From assembly GCF_019218755.1 (NCBI RefSeq), contig NZ_JAHUWZ010000005.1:62001-126000 (forward strand): a stretch of 64,000 nt of DNA, written 5' to 3'. This DNA is from Acidovorax sp. sif1233. GTDB taxonomy: Bacteria; Pseudomonadota; Gammaproteobacteria; Burkholderiales; Burkholderiaceae_C. Positions 18,034 to 28,672 of this stretch are shown here, piece by piece; the first letter of the stretch is position 1; every line of letters begins with the position of its first letter. The position numbers were made by a program, and so were the translations under genes. The notes under the pieces were generated by a model that saw only the letters and a list, made by a program, of their open reading frames with translations, ran no database searches and had not been told where the DNA came from.

Positions 18034-19047
18034 GTGTTCAAGAACATGATCGTGTACCGCATTGCGCCGCAATGGCAGGTCGAATTGACACAAGTGGAAG
18101 AGGCCCTGGCCAAGGCGCCCTTCATCGAATGCGGCGCCACGCAGGAAAAGTCCCTGGGCTGGGTGCCGCCGCGTGGCGAACAGCACGGCCCGCTGGCCGA
18201 GTCGGTCGGGGGCCAGTGGATCCTGCGCTTCATGGTCGAGTCCAAGGTGCTGCCCGGCAGCGTGCTGGCACGCCGCGTGAAGGAAAAGGCAGAACGCATC
18301 GAGCAGGAAACCGGCCGCAAGCCTGGCAAGAAGGAAAGCAAGGAACTCAAGGACGAGGCCAAGCTGGACCTGCTGCCCATGGCGTTCACCAAGCAGGGTT
18401 CCATGTGGGTGTGGATCGATACGGCATCGCGCCTGCTGGTGCTGGACACCTCCAGCCAGGGCCGTGCGGACGAAGTCGTCACGCTGCTGGTCGAATCGCT
18501 GCCCGGCCTGTCGGTGTCGCTCATCAACACCCAGACCAGCCCGCAAGCGGCCATGTCCCACTGGCTCAAGGAACAAGAGCCGCCCGTGGGCTTCACCGTG
18601 GACCGCGAATGCGAGCTCAAGAGCGCCACCGAGGAAAAGGCCGTGGTGCGCTATGCCCGCCACCCGCTGGACATCGAAGAGGTGCAGGCCCACATCGACG
18701 CCGGCAAGCTGCCCACCAAGCTCGCACTCACCTGGGACGACCGCGTGAGCTTCATGCTCACCGAGGGGCTGCAGATCAAGAAGGTCTCGTTCCTGGACAC
18801 GGTGTTCGAAGGCACCAAGGCCGATGACGGTGGCTTTGACACCGACGTGGCGATCGCCACGGGCGAGCTGGTCAAGCTGATTCCGGACCTGATCGAGGCG
18901 CTGGGGGGCGAGGCGGAGAGTGGGGTGGCGGAGGTTTCGGCGGCAGCTACCGTGGCAGCGCCCTCGTCCGCCGCCCGCACCGGTGCAGTTGTGACAGGGC
19001 CTGCGCAGGTGCCAGTGGACACGGATCCCGACTCTGCGCCGTTTTGA
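18034..19047 (+). CDS. rdgC: recombination-associated protein RdgC
   Basis: A 337-residue protein homologous to RdgC, a ring-shaped double-stranded-DNA-binding protein that modulates RecA. The signature start FKNMIVYRIAPQW, the LGWVPPRGEQHGPL segment, WIDTASRLLVLDTSS and LALTWDDRVSFMLTEG match the family throughout. I start at GTG 18034 because AAAAGG lies six to seven bases upstream and the family begins with MFKN; an ATG at 17998 would add 12 atypical residues. A 30-residue Ala/Thr-rich tail follows the conserved LGGEA end. Confidence 0.93.
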   Translation: MFKNMIVYRIAPQWQVELTQVEEALAKAPFIECGATQEKSLGWVPPRGEQHGPLAESVGGQWILRFMVESKVLPGSVLARRVKEKAERIEQETGRKPGKKESKELKDEAKLDLLPMAFTKQGSMWVWIDTASRLLVLDTSSQGRADEVVTLLVESLPGLSVSLINTQTSPQAAMSHWLKEQEPPVGFTVDRECELKSATEEKAVVRYARHPLDIEEVQAHIDAGKLPTKLALTWDDRVSFMLTEGLQIKKVSFLDTVFEGTKADDGGFDTDVAIATGELVKLIPDLIEALGGEAESGVAEVSAAATVAAPSSAARTGAVVTGPAQVPVDTDPDSAPF

Positions 19048-19473
19048 TGGCTGGGGCAGGCTGCAGGCGCCCACGGCCGGGGGAGTTCATGCTGGCCGGA
19101 TTTCACCAAGTGCCGAATCGCAGGCAAGTGAGGCCTACCATTCTGGAGTCAAGCCAGAGATAGAAGGACAGGGCAAGGTGCGTGGGTCGATGACAGCAAT
19201 GCCGGGCACTTGTTTTATTGCCTTTCACTGCTGTATGGAAGCCCGCTTGAGGCCGCGTCCACGCAGGGCTGGCCTGGCTTGAGGGTGTCAAATACCGGAA
19301 CGGCTCTGCGCTGCACCCGCAGCACGTGGTAATCGGAAATGACGGAAAGGTCGCTGCAGGACAGAGCAACCACCGCTGACCAGACCGCCCGGTATTCGAG
19401 CCGGTGGTGTGGGCCCCGAGCAAAAACTGCGGTTGTCTTGCAGGTCAGATCACTGTACGGGGCATCGCCAATG
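19048..19473. other. intergenic region, no gene seen
   Basis: 426 bases between rdgC and the convergent exported glycosidase-like gene. Base composition becomes visibly less GC-rich here and stays so through the next gene. Short frames in it show no family features. I see no repeat or RNA structure that I can name. Confidence 0.5.
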
Positions 19474-21321
19474 TCACTTTCGCGAGGGCCGTGGGGGCAC
19501 GATGTTCACGATTTCCCGCACGAACAACTTTCCCCAGGCTTCCCTCGTGTCGTCCTCGATCAATTGCGGCATGAAGCCGAACGCCAGCGTACGTTCCCCC
19601 CGCACCATGATCCCCTGATCCCGCTGCAGCAGTTCCGTGGCCAGCACCTTGTAGCCCGGGCGTGGGGTTATCGACGCATAGCTGACGTACATGCGCCTTG
19701 AGGGTTTGAGCCGATAGACCTTGCCATCAATCAGGAAGACACCGCCCTTTTTCTTCCACTCGATATTGGCAATCCCAAACACCTCATGCATCCAGTCAAA
19801 GGTGGGTTTGCCGTTTTCGTCGAACTCACCCAGACGCATGTCCTGGATGAGCGACCCGCCGTTTTTCCAGTAAGTGGTCAGCTTGGATTTGACGCTCTGT
19901 GGCAGGGCTGCCTGGTGCGGAACGAGGATGGCATCCAGGCGCTGGATGAGGGGATCGTCCTGCAGAAGGTTCTTTTCGCCGATGACATGGACATCCATCC
20001 CGGGCTCGCTGCTCAGGATCTTGTAGGACGCGAACAGCGCATCACGGTGGGTGTTTCTGCCTGCACTTCTTTCCCCGTGCCAGACGTGAAAGTTGGTCGT
20101 GGAGCCCAGGATGCCAATCTTGATCCGGGGGGCCGTGCTGGTTGCCGCAGTGTGGCCAGATGGGGCATTGAGCTTGTCCATGTCAAGGGCGGAGAGGGAG
20201 CCGCCGCCTGCCTGGTGCGCGAACCCTCCGATCTCGTAGCCCATCACATTGGCCTGCGTCAGCGATTGGGTGACGGAGCGTTGGATGACAGGCATCAGTT
20301 CCCGCGATCTTTTTTCGGCCTCCCATCGCTCACCGTAGGCACCCACCATGATTTTCCTGTAGCCCAGCGAGCCCATGTAGTTGGCAAGCGTGGGCAGGAC
20401 GTCTGCATCCGGCACCAGGCTGTAGCCATCGTAGAAGTTGAAATCGATGACGGCTATGTCGATGCACCCAGCCAGTTTTTCAACGATGCCGGTGGCATAG
20501 ATGGCGTCATGCGACGTGAATGTCTCGGCGAAATATCCGATCGCCTGCGCCCCCTTGTCCCGGATCACCTTGGTGTATGCGCAGGTGGCTTCCTGGAGCC
20601 GGTTTTCCCGGAACTCCTTGTGGGCATGCAAAAGAGGTTCCGCTTTGGGCACCCCTGCGGCGATGTTGTTGTTGTAGTTGATGACAGGCTGACGGGCGTT
20701 GTTGTGCTTCCTGGCGAAGTCATTCTGTGTGGACTCCTTGTAGTCCCGCCACTGGTAGCCCATCTGCCCATACTTTATTTCGTGTTCCTCCTGGAGGCCG
20801 AGGGCATAGCCGAGCACCTTTGCGGGGTAGCGCCTGGAAAAATGATCGACCGTTTGCGCGATGAAAGCGTGCGCGGGCTTTCTGATCCTGTCGTCCGTGA
20901 AATCCGGTTGCCAGCTCGGGTCGCCCGAGAAATTCCGCATGACGGCATCGGGATGCGCGGCGGTGATCCATTGCGGGACCGTGGACATGTTGGGCACCAG
21001 CTTGCCGCTCTCGTCCTTGTAGGGCCGTCCCCCCATGTCGATGACCAGCAGGAGCGACAGCCCGCCGTCGACAAGGGCATCCATGTGGCCGTGGTAGTGG
21101 CTGAACTCGTACAGGCCCTTGCTGCGCTCGATGTCGGACCAGTTCAGGTACACCGTGGCGTGGCTGAATCCCTTGGACTTGAGTTCGCCAGGAAGATTCT
21201 TGTTCTGGCTGAGGTCCCAAGGCATCACGATGATGCTGGACACCGGGCGGGCCGCGACGGCGCTGCTGGCAAAAGGAATCAGGGAGAAAAGCAGTGCCGC
21301 AATGCGAAAGAGTTTTTTCAT
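19474..21321 (-). CDS. exported glycosidase-like TIM-barrel protein
   Basis: A 615-residue protein with a clear signal peptide (MKKLFRIAALLFSLIPFASSAVAA). The first ~370 residues look like a glycosidase barrel: IIVMPWDLSQNKNLPGEL, ATVYLNWSDIERSKGLYEFS, and glutamates in LGLQEEHEIKYGQ and YFAETFTSHDA that could be acid/base and nucleophile. After a linker, a Rossmann-like domain (IKIGILGSTTNFHVWHGE, LDAILVPHQAALPQ, YWKNGGSLIQDMRLGEF) resembles the trimerisation domain of GH42 beta-galactosidases. The coding sequence uses more AT-ending codons than its neighbours, suggesting acquisition. Substrate unknown; family assignment is tentative. Confidence 0.6.
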   Translation of the reverse strand: MKKLFRIAALLFSLIPFASSAVAARPVSSIIVMPWDLSQNKNLPGELKSKGFSHATVYLNWSDIERSKGLYEFSHYHGHMDALVDGGLSLLLVIDMGGRPYKDESGKLVPNMSTVPQWITAAHPDAVMRNFSGDPSWQPDFTDDRIRKPAHAFIAQTVDHFSRRYPAKVLGYALGLQEEHEIKYGQMGYQWRDYKESTQNDFARKHNNARQPVINYNNNIAAGVPKAEPLLHAHKEFRENRLQEATCAYTKVIRDKGAQAIGYFAETFTSHDAIYATGIVEKLAGCIDIAVIDFNFYDGYSLVPDADVLPTLANYMGSLGYRKIMVGAYGERWEAEKRSRELMPVIQRSVTQSLTQANVMGYEIGGFAHQAGGGSLSALDMDKLNAPSGHTAATSTAPRIKIGILGSTTNFHVWHGERSAGRNTHRDALFASYKILSSEPGMDVHVIGEKNLLQDDPLIQRLDAILVPHQAALPQSVKSKLTTYWKNGGSLIQDMRLGEFDENGKPTFDWMHEVFGIANIEWKKKGGVFLIDGKVYRLKPSRRMYVSYASITPRPGYKVLATELLQRDQGIMVRGERTLAFGFMPQLIEDDTREAWGKLFVREIVNIVPPRPSRK

Positions 21322-21505
21322 GGGGATTTTTGGAGAGAAAGGCGGGGCGCTCCGGCTGGAGAGCGCTGTCCAGCGCGATCATACTGATGCGATCGGCACA
21401 GGCCTCGGAAGCCGAAGTGGCCCCCGGGACTGCGCCGGGCCCGCTCCTTGCCCAGGCGCCGCGCCACACAAGTGCGAAGCGCATTCACAGGATCCACGGG
21501 ACTCA

Positions 21506-21560
21506 GTTGCTATTTATTTGGTAGTAATCGATGGTGGATGGGAAAGCGCTGGAGGCAAAA
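21506..21560 (+). repeat. degenerate family A palindrome, copy 4
   Basis: TTGCTATTTATTTGGTAG ... GGAAAGCGCTGGAGGCAAAA. Only the right arm of the palindrome and the flanking AT-rich word are preserved. It lies between the glycosidase-like gene and the thiolase gene. Confidence 0.45.
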
Positions 21561-21596
21561 CTCCTGAATGGCGGCAGCGCGGGGACGGCGCCGCCC

Positions 21597-22781
21597 TCAC
21601 ACCCGCTCGAACACCGCCGCGATGCCCTGGCCGCCGCCGATACACATGGTCACCAGCGCATAGCGGCCGCCGGTGCGGTGCAGCTCGGCGATGGCCTTGG
21701 TGGTGATGATGGCGCCCGTGGCGCCCACCGGGTGGCCCAGCGAAATGCCCGAGCCGTTGGGATTGACCTTGGACGGGTCCAGGCCCAGCTCCTGGATCAC
21801 CGCACAGGCCTGGGCGGCGAAGGCCTCGTTGGCCTCGATCACGTCCATGTCCTGCACGGTGAGGCCGGTGCGCTGCAGGACCTTGCGCGTCGCCGGCACG
21901 GGGCCGATGCCCATGTAGGCCGGCTCCACGCCCGCATGGGCGTAGCCCACCAGGCGGGCCAGGGGTGTGAGGCCCAGGGCCGACACGCGTGCGCCCGAGG
22001 CCAGCACCACGGCGGCGGCGCCGTCGTTGATGCCCGAGGCATTGCCGGCGGTGACCAAACCGTCCTTCCTGAACGCGGGCTTCATGCCGGCCAGCACTTC
22101 GAGCGTGGTGCTGCCGCGCACATGCTCGTCGGTGTCGAAGACCACCGTGCCCTTGCGCGTGGCGATCTCCACCGGCACGATCTGCTCGCGGAAGTAGCCC
22201 GCCGCGATGGCATGCGCCGCGCGCTGCTGGCTCTGCACGGCGAGTTGGTCCTGCATCTCGCGGCCGATGCGGTAGCGCTCGGCCACGTTCTCGGCGGTGA
22301 TGCCCATGTGCATCTTCTGCCACGGGTCGTGCAGGATGCCGAGCATGTAGTCGATGCTCTTGGCGTCGCCCATGCGCGCACCGTAGCGCGCGGCGGTGTC
22401 GAAGTAGGGGCCGCGGCTCATGGATTCGCTGCCGCCGCCGATGGCGATGTCGCAATCCCCGTAACCGATGGCCTGGGCCGCCGAGATGATGGCCTGCAGG
22501 CCCGAGCCGCACAGGCGGTTGACGTTGAAGGCCGGCGTCTCGATGGGGCAGCCGGCGTCGATGGCGGCCACGCGGGCCAGGTAGGCGTCCTTGGTGTCGG
22601 TGGGGATCACGTTGCCCATCACCACATGGCCGATGGCATCGGCGGGCAGGCCACTGCGCGCGATGGCGGCCCTCACGGCAGTGGTGGCGAGATCGGTGTT
22701 GGGCACGTCCTTGAGGCTGCCGCCAAAGGTGCCGATGGCGGTGCGGGCGGTGGAGAGGACGTAGACGTCTTGAAGGCTCAT
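21597..22781 (-). CDS. acetyl-CoA C-acyltransferase (thiolase)
   Basis: A 394-residue thiolase that cleaves 3-ketoacyl-CoA or condenses two acetyl-CoA. The nucleophilic cysteine lies in [11 protein letters not shown], the His in [13 protein letters not shown] and the second Cys in [16 protein letters not shown] is also intact. It is the last gene of the leftward acyl-CoA cluster, 49 bases after the enoyl-CoA hydratase, consistent with beta-oxidation. BktB/PhaA-like biosynthetic use cannot be excluded. Confidence 0.94.
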   Translation of the reverse strand: MSLQDVYVLSTARTAIGTFGGSLKDVPNTDLATTAVRAAIARSGLPADAIGHVVMGNVIPTDTKDAYLARVAAIDAGCPIETPAFNVNRLCGSGLQAIISAAQAIGYGDCDIAIGGGSESMSRGPYFDTAARYGARMGDAKSIDYMLGILHDPWQKMHMGITAENVAERYRIGREMQDQLAVQSQQRAAHAIAAGYFREQIVPVEIATRKGTVVFDTDEHVRGSTTLEVLAGMKPAFRKDGLVTAGNASGINDGAAAVVLASGARVSALGLTPLARLVGYAHAGVEPAYMGIGPVPATRKVLQRTGLTVQDMDVIEANEAFAAQACAVIQELGLDPSKVNPNGSGISLGHPVGATGAIITTKAIAELHRTGGRYALVTMCIGGGQGIAAVFERV

Positions 22782-22830
22782 GGGAAGTTTCGGCGAAGGG
22801 GAGGTGGAAGGCGGGATGGAAAAAGGAAGG

Positions 22831-23640
22831 TCAGCGGCCCGTGAACTGCGGTGCCTGGCGCGCGTGGAAGGCGTCCACCCCGGCCTGGAAGTCCTGTGTG
22901 CCCGCGCAGTGCACGAAGGCCCGCGCCTCGGCGGCCAGTTGCTCGGGCAGGGTACGGTCCATCGACTCGCGCATCAGGCGCTTCATGGCGCCGTAGGCCA
23001 GGGTGGGGCCTGCGGCCAGGCGCTCGGCGATGGCGGTGGTGGCGGCGTCGAGCTCTGCAGCGGGCACCACGCGGTTGACCAGGCCGAGGCGCAGCGCATC
23101 CTCGGCGGTGAAGGCCTCGCCCAGCAGCGCGATCTCCAGCGCCTGGCGCATGCCCACCAGGCGCGGCAGCGCCCAGGAGGCACCCACGTCGCAGCTGGTG
23201 CCCAGGTTGATGTAGGCCAGGTTGAAGCGCGTGCCCTCTGCCACGAGCACATAGTCGGCCATCAGCAGCAGGCTCAGGCCCGCGCCCGCGGCCACGCCGT
23301 GCACCTGGGCGATGACGGGGGCGTTCATCTGCGCCAGCAGCGGCAGGGCCTGGTTCAGCGGCGTGAGGATGTCGATGGCGCCCTGCACGGGCGTGGCCCG
23401 CAGCGTGGCCAGATCACCCCCAGCCATGAAGCCCTTGCCGTTGCCGCGCAGCACCACGGCGCGCACCGTGGGGTCGGCGGCAATGGCTTGCACGCTGGCG
23501 AGAAAGGCCTGCGCCATGGGCACATCGATGGCGTTGAGTGCCTCGGGGCGGTTGAAGCGCAGGGTGGCGATGGGGCCGTCCCGTTCGAGCAGCAGGGGGG
23601 GTTGTGCGGGCGGTGCTTGCACGGTGGTAGACGAGTTCAT
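22831..23640 (-). CDS. enoyl-CoA hydratase/isomerase
   Basis: A 269-residue crotonase-fold protein. The oxyanion-hole regions are [18 protein letters not shown] and [19 protein letters not shown]. The usual catalytic glutamates are replaced: the second site reads [16 protein letters not shown], where classical hydratases have a glutamate, so this may be an isomerase or a divergent hydratase. The ATG at 23640 is preferred over a TTG two codons earlier. It lies 125 bases after the acyl-CoA synthetase gene, with a family A repeat between them. Confidence 0.88.
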   Translation of the reverse strand: MNSSTTVQAPPAQPPLLLERDGPIATLRFNRPEALNAIDVPMAQAFLASVQAIAADPTVRAVVLRGNGKGFMAGGDLATLRATPVQGAIDILTPLNQALPLLAQMNAPVIAQVHGVAAGAGLSLLLMADYVLVAEGTRFNLAYINLGTSCDVGASWALPRLVGMRQALEIALLGEAFTAEDALRLGLVNRVVPAAELDAATTAIAERLAAGPTLAYGAMKRLMRESMDRTLPEQLAAEARAFVHCAGTQDFQAGVDAFHARQAPQFTGR

Positions 23641-23647
23641 GGTCAAA

Positions 23648-23702
23648 ATACCTTCCAGCGCTTGCTCAATAAGCGCAAGACGCTTCTATATTGATAGCAT
23701 TG
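23648..23702 (-). repeat. family A palindrome, copy 5
   Basis: CCTTCCAGCGCTTGCTCAAT followed by AAGCGCAAGACGCTTC and ATTGATAGC. It lies between the acyl-CoA synthetase stop and the hydratase start and may attenuate read-through. Confidence 0.55.
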
Positions 23703-23765
23703 CTGAGAGCAGGATGGCAAACGAAACCCACAACGGCCCTGCGCGACCTGCCTTTTTTCTTCTCT

Positions 23766-25561
23766 CTACCGGTACAGCGCCTCGATCTCGGCAGCGTAGG
23801 TCTTGTAGATGCTGGAGCGGCGCACCTTCATGGTGGCGGTGACCTCGCCGTCGTCGTGGTCCAGTTCCTTGGTGAGCAGGTGGAACTGGCGGATCTGCGA
23901 GACCTGGGCCAGGCGCTCGTTGCCCCGGCGGATCTCGGCGTCGATGAGCTCGCGCACCTCGGGCATTTCCACCAGCGAGCGGAAATGCGTGAACGCCAGG
24001 CGCCGGGCCTCGGCCCACTTGCCCACGGTCTCGTAGTCGATCATCACCAGCGCACCCACGAACTTGCGGCCCTCGGCGACGATGATGCATTCCTTGATGA
24101 AGGGGCTGCCCTTCATGGTGTTCTCGATCTCCGAGGGCGTGAGGTTCTTGCCGCCGGCGGTGATCATGATGTCCTTGAGCCGGTCCACGATCTTGATCTG
24201 GCCCTGCTCCTCGCGCACCACGTCGCCGGTGTGCAGCCAGCCATCGATGATGCTCGCGGCCGTGGCCTCGGGGTTCTTGTAGTAGCCCGCGAACACCATG
24301 TCGCCGCGCAGCTGCAGCTCGCCGTTGTCGGCCATGCGGTGCTCCACGCCCAGGATGGGCACGCCCACGGTGCCGACCACCACGTTGTCCAGCCGGTGGC
24401 CCGTGACCATGCCGGTGGATTCGGTCAGGCCGTAGACCTCCACCAGCGGCAGGCCGAGCACGCGAAAGAAGCGCACCACGTCGGGCGGTATGGGCGCGGC
24501 CCCGGTGAGGGCCACGCGCGCCTGGCGCAGGCCGACGAAGTTCTGCAGCGCGCGGAACACCAGCCAGTAGCTGGCGGCGAAGGCCAGGCGCTCGCCCAGG
24601 CTCCAGGCGCTGCGCGGCTTCTCGGCCAGCGGCTGGCAGGCGGCGACCGCATGGTGGAACAGCCGGCGGCGCAGGCCCCCGGTCTCCTGCAGCTTGATGT
24701 GGATGGCGGCGTGCATCTTCTCCCAGATGCGCGGCACGCCCAGGAACATGGTGGGCGCCACCTCGCGCAGGTCTTCCTGCACGGTGCGGATGGACTCGCC
24801 GAAGTTCACCTGCGAGCCGATGTACACCGGCACGAAGCTGGTGAGCATCTGCTCGGCCACATGGCACAGCGGCAGGTAGGACAGGTGCGTGGTGGCCGCA
24901 TCGAGCTGCAGCCGGTCGACGATGCCGGGCACCACGCCGCGGATGTTGCGGTAGCTGATCATCGCGCCCTTGGGCTTGCCGGTGGAGCCCGAGGTGTAGA
25001 TCATCAGGCCCACGTCGTCGAGCGTCTGGCGCGCCAGGGCCTCGTCCACCAGCGCCTGCTGGCCGGATGCGACGCCCAGCGCCTCGACCTCGGCGAAGGT
25101 GGCGATCAGCGCGCGCACCTCGGGCGCGAAACTGCGCAGGCCCTTGGTCTCGATGACGATGATCTTTTTCAGGCGCGGCAGCTCGGGCAGGGCGGCGAGC
25201 AGCTTGTCGGTCTGCTCCTGGTCTTCGCAGACCATGACCTCGATGTCGGCATGGCCGACCACGTAGGCCACCTCGTTGCTGGGGCTGGTGGGGTAGACGC
25301 CCACGGTGACCGCACCGACCAGGCCCGCGCCCATCTGCGCGAGCACCCATTCCGTGCGGTTCTCGGAAATCACGCCCACATGCCCGCCCGCCGGCAGGCC
25401 GAGCGCGCGCAGGCCCAGGCCGAAGTGGCAGGCGCGCTCGTGGTAGCGGGCCCAGGTGAAGGGCTTCCAGATGCCGAAGTCCTTTTGCCTGATGGCCACG
25501 CGCGCTGGCTCGGTGCGTGCGCGCTCGCGCAGCATCTGGGGCAGGGTGAGGTTCGGGAGGG

Positions 25562-25565
<4 letters not shown>
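23766..25565 (-). CDS. long-chain acyl-CoA synthetase (AMP-forming)
   Basis: A 599-residue adenylate-forming enzyme that activates a fatty or aromatic acid to its CoA thioester. The P-loop IYTSGSTGKPKGAM, the VYGLTESTG motif, LHTGDVV and the C-terminal catalytic lysine context ITAGGKNLTPSEIEN are all present. It resembles FAA1/FadD15-type synthetases of about 600 residues. The ATG at 25565 overlaps the stop of the livF-like gene by ATGA, so transport and activation of the same acid are inferred to be coupled. Confidence 0.93.
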
Positions 25566-26383
<818 letters not shown>

Positions 26384-26393
26384 GGCAGGCTGG

Positions 26394-27584
26394 TCACAGT
26401 TTGATCCAGTCGGAGGCCGCGACCATCTTCTGTGCCTTCATGTCCGCGCGGTACACGCGCCCCACGGGGATGGAGTTGCCGCTGATGGTGATCGGCACGC
26501 CGATCAGGCCACCAGTGTCGAAGTCCTTGATGCTGTTGAGCGCGGCCTTGAGGTTCTTGCCGTCGAGGGGCTTGCCCGCGTCCAGGCAGCGCCTGGCCGA
26601 TTCGGTGAACAGCATGGCGGCGAGAAAGCCCTGGATGTAGGCCGTGCTCTGGTACTCGGGGCGCAGCGCGCGGATCTTCTCCAGCATGGGCGCCTTCTCG
26701 GTGTCGTAGTAGTAGCGGTAGGGCATCACACCCATGAAGCCGTCGGCGGCCTCGCCCATCTTCATCACGGTGGAGCTGTCCATGGTCCAGAAGGTGCCCA
26801 TCCACTTGCTGGTCATGCCTTGCTGCTTGCCCTGGGTGATGAACTCGGGGATGGGCGCGAGGATGTAGCCGTGGAAGATGGTGTAGTCGGGCGCGGCGCG
26901 GCGCAGCTTGATGACCTCGCCCGAGACGTCCACGCTGCCCGCGGGCGTCATGATCTTGACGGGCACCGACAGGCCGAGCGCCTTGGCGGTGGCCTCGCTC
27001 TTGTCGATCGGGTCGCGGCCGAATTCGGAGTCCGAGTACACGAAGGCCACCTTGGCACCGGGCTTTTCCTTGGCGATGTGCTTGAGCAGGATGCCGAACA
27101 TCTCGGTGTAGTCCGGGCCCACGAGGAACTGGTTCGGGTACTTCTTCGGATCGTTGAGCTCGCTGGCGAACGAGGCACCGGCCATCAGCGTGGTGCCCGC
27201 GCGGTCGAGCTCGGGGTTGATGGTCTTGGCAAAGCCCGTGGAGTCGCCGTAGTAGAGGTTCACCTTGTTCTGGCTGGTGATCTTCTTGTACGCGGCCACC
27301 GAGACGTCGACCTTGTAGCCCGTGTCCTCGGGCACGTACCTGAGCTTGCGGCCCTTGATGCCACCCGCGTCGTTGACCATCTTCACGTAGTCGCCGATGC
27401 CGGCGTTGATGCCCACGCCCGCGAACGCGAACACGCCGGTGAGCGGGATGGAGCCGCCGATGACGATGTCTTCGCCGCTGGCCTGCGCGGTGGCGGTGAG
27501 CGGTGCGGCCAGCGTGGCGCCCGCAGCGAGCAGCAGGGTGCGGCGGCGCTGTGACATGGGGGATGCGTTGGTGGTGGTGGGCAT
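26394..27584 (-). CDS. ABC transporter substrate-binding protein, LivK-like
   Basis: A 396-residue periplasmic type I binding protein (peripla_BP_6). The signal region MSQRRRTLLLAAGATLAAPL has a Tat-like arginine cluster. The mature protein starts IVIGGSIPLTGVFAFAGVG and includes VAFVYSDSEFGRDPIDKSEA. The ATG at 27584 has AAGGAGA nine bases upstream. Its place between permease genes and an acyl-CoA synthetase suggests a carboxylic acid ligand rather than an amino acid; this is inferred. Confidence 0.9.
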   Translation of the reverse strand: MPTTTNASPMSQRRRTLLLAAGATLAAPLTATAQASGEDIVIGGSIPLTGVFAFAGVGINAGIGDYVKMVNDAGGIKGRKLRYVPEDTGYKVDVSVAAYKKITSQNKVNLYYGDSTGFAKTINPELDRAGTTLMAGASFASELNDPKKYPNQFLVGPDYTEMFGILLKHIAKEKPGAKVAFVYSDSEFGRDPIDKSEATAKALGLSVPVKIMTPAGSVDVSGEVIKLRRAAPDYTIFHGYILAPIPEFITQGKQQGMTSKWMGTFWTMDSSTVMKMGEAADGFMGVMPYRYYYDTEKAPMLEKIRALRPEYQSTAYIQGFLAAMLFTESARRCLDAGKPLDGKNLKAALNSIKDFDTGGLIGVPITISGNSIPVGRVYRADMKAQKMVAASDWIKL

Positions 27585-27627
27585 GGTGCTTGTCTCCTTC
27601 ATGGTTTTATGGGCTGTGGCGGCTCTC

Positions 27628-28665
27628 TCAATTGCGGAACGGCCACAGATGGAAAAAGCGGCGAATGCGCCGCCACACTTCTGCGAGCCCCTGTGGCTCG
27701 AACACCAGAAATCCGATGATCAGCAGGCCAAAGATCACGGTGCGTACGGGCGAGAGGAACACCGTGAGCTCGTTGCCGCCGGGCAGCAGGGCGACCACCA
27801 GCTTGAGCAGCTCGGGCACCATGGTCATGAACACCGCGCCCAGGATGCCGCCCAGGATGGAGCCCATGCCGCCGACGATGATGGCCGCCAGGAAGAAGAT
27901 GGACATCAGCAGCGGAAAGCTCTCGGGCGTGACCACGCGAAAGAAGTAGGCCCACAGGCCGCCTGCCACGCCCGCGTAGAACGAGGACAGCCCGAACGAC
28001 AGCAGCTTGTAGCGCAGCAGCGGTATGCCCAGCACCTCGGCCGAGATGTCGCGGTCGCGGATGGCGATGAAGGCGCGGCCCACGCGCGTGCGAAACAGGT
28101 TGGCCGCGCCCAGCAGCATGAGCACGGTGACCGGCACGATCACCCAGTACAGGCGGAACGAGGTGTCGAGCGGCAGGCCGAAGAGTTTGGCCGGCGGCAC
28201 GCTCAGGCCGCCGGTGCCACCCGTGAACTTCCAGTTGGCGAAGATGAAGTGCGCGATGAACGACGCCGCGATGGTGGCGATGGCCAGGTACAGGCCCTTG
28301 ACACGCAGCGAGGGGATGCCCACGACGATGCCACCCAGCATGGCCACGAAGCCGCCGGCCAGCAGGTTGAGCACGAAGGGCGTGCCCGCGCGCGTCTCCA
28401 GCACGGCCACGGTGTAGGCCCCCAGGCCCATGAAGGCCGCCTGCCCCAGGCTCACCAGGCCCGTGTAGCCCGTGAGGATGTTCAGGCCGGTGGCGCTGGC
28501 GACGTTGATGCTGACCAGGCAGGCCAGGTACAGCCAGTAGTCGCTGGCCATGAAGGGGAACAGCAGCAGCAGCGCGGCGGCCACGGCCAGCCAGACCTTC
28601 TGCGTGCGCGAGTCGAACAGCGCCGCGTCGGCGACGTAGGATTCCTTGAGGGTGCCTATGCGCAT
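27628..28665 (-). CDS. ABC transporter permease, LivM type
   Basis: A 345-residue inner membrane permease with about ten hydrophobic segments. LNILTGYTGLVSLGQAAFMG and AFIAIRDRDISAEVLGI are LivM hallmarks. The ATG at 28665 lies seven bases after the livH-like stop. It forms the translocation pore with the LivH-type subunit. Confidence 0.93.
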   Translation of the reverse strand: MRIGTLKESYVADAALFDSRTQKVWLAVAAALLLLFPFMASDYWLYLACLVSINVASATGLNILTGYTGLVSLGQAAFMGLGAYTVAVLETRAGTPFVLNLLAGGFVAMLGGIVVGIPSLRVKGLYLAIATIAASFIAHFIFANWKFTGGTGGLSVPPAKLFGLPLDTSFRLYWVIVPVTVLMLLGAANLFRTRVGRAFIAIRDRDISAEVLGIPLLRYKLLSFGLSSFYAGVAGGLWAYFFRVVTPESFPLLMSIFFLAAIIVGGMGSILGGILGAVFMTMVPELLKLVVALLPGGNELTVFLSPVRTVIFGLLIIGFLVFEPQGLAEVWRRIRRFFHLWPFRN

Positions 28666-28672
28666 GGGTGCC

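Noticed and set aside
19103..19423. 106-codon minus-strand frame between rdgC and the glycosidase-like gene
   Set aside because: No ribosome site, no domain and Cys/Pro-rich noise; treated as non-coding.
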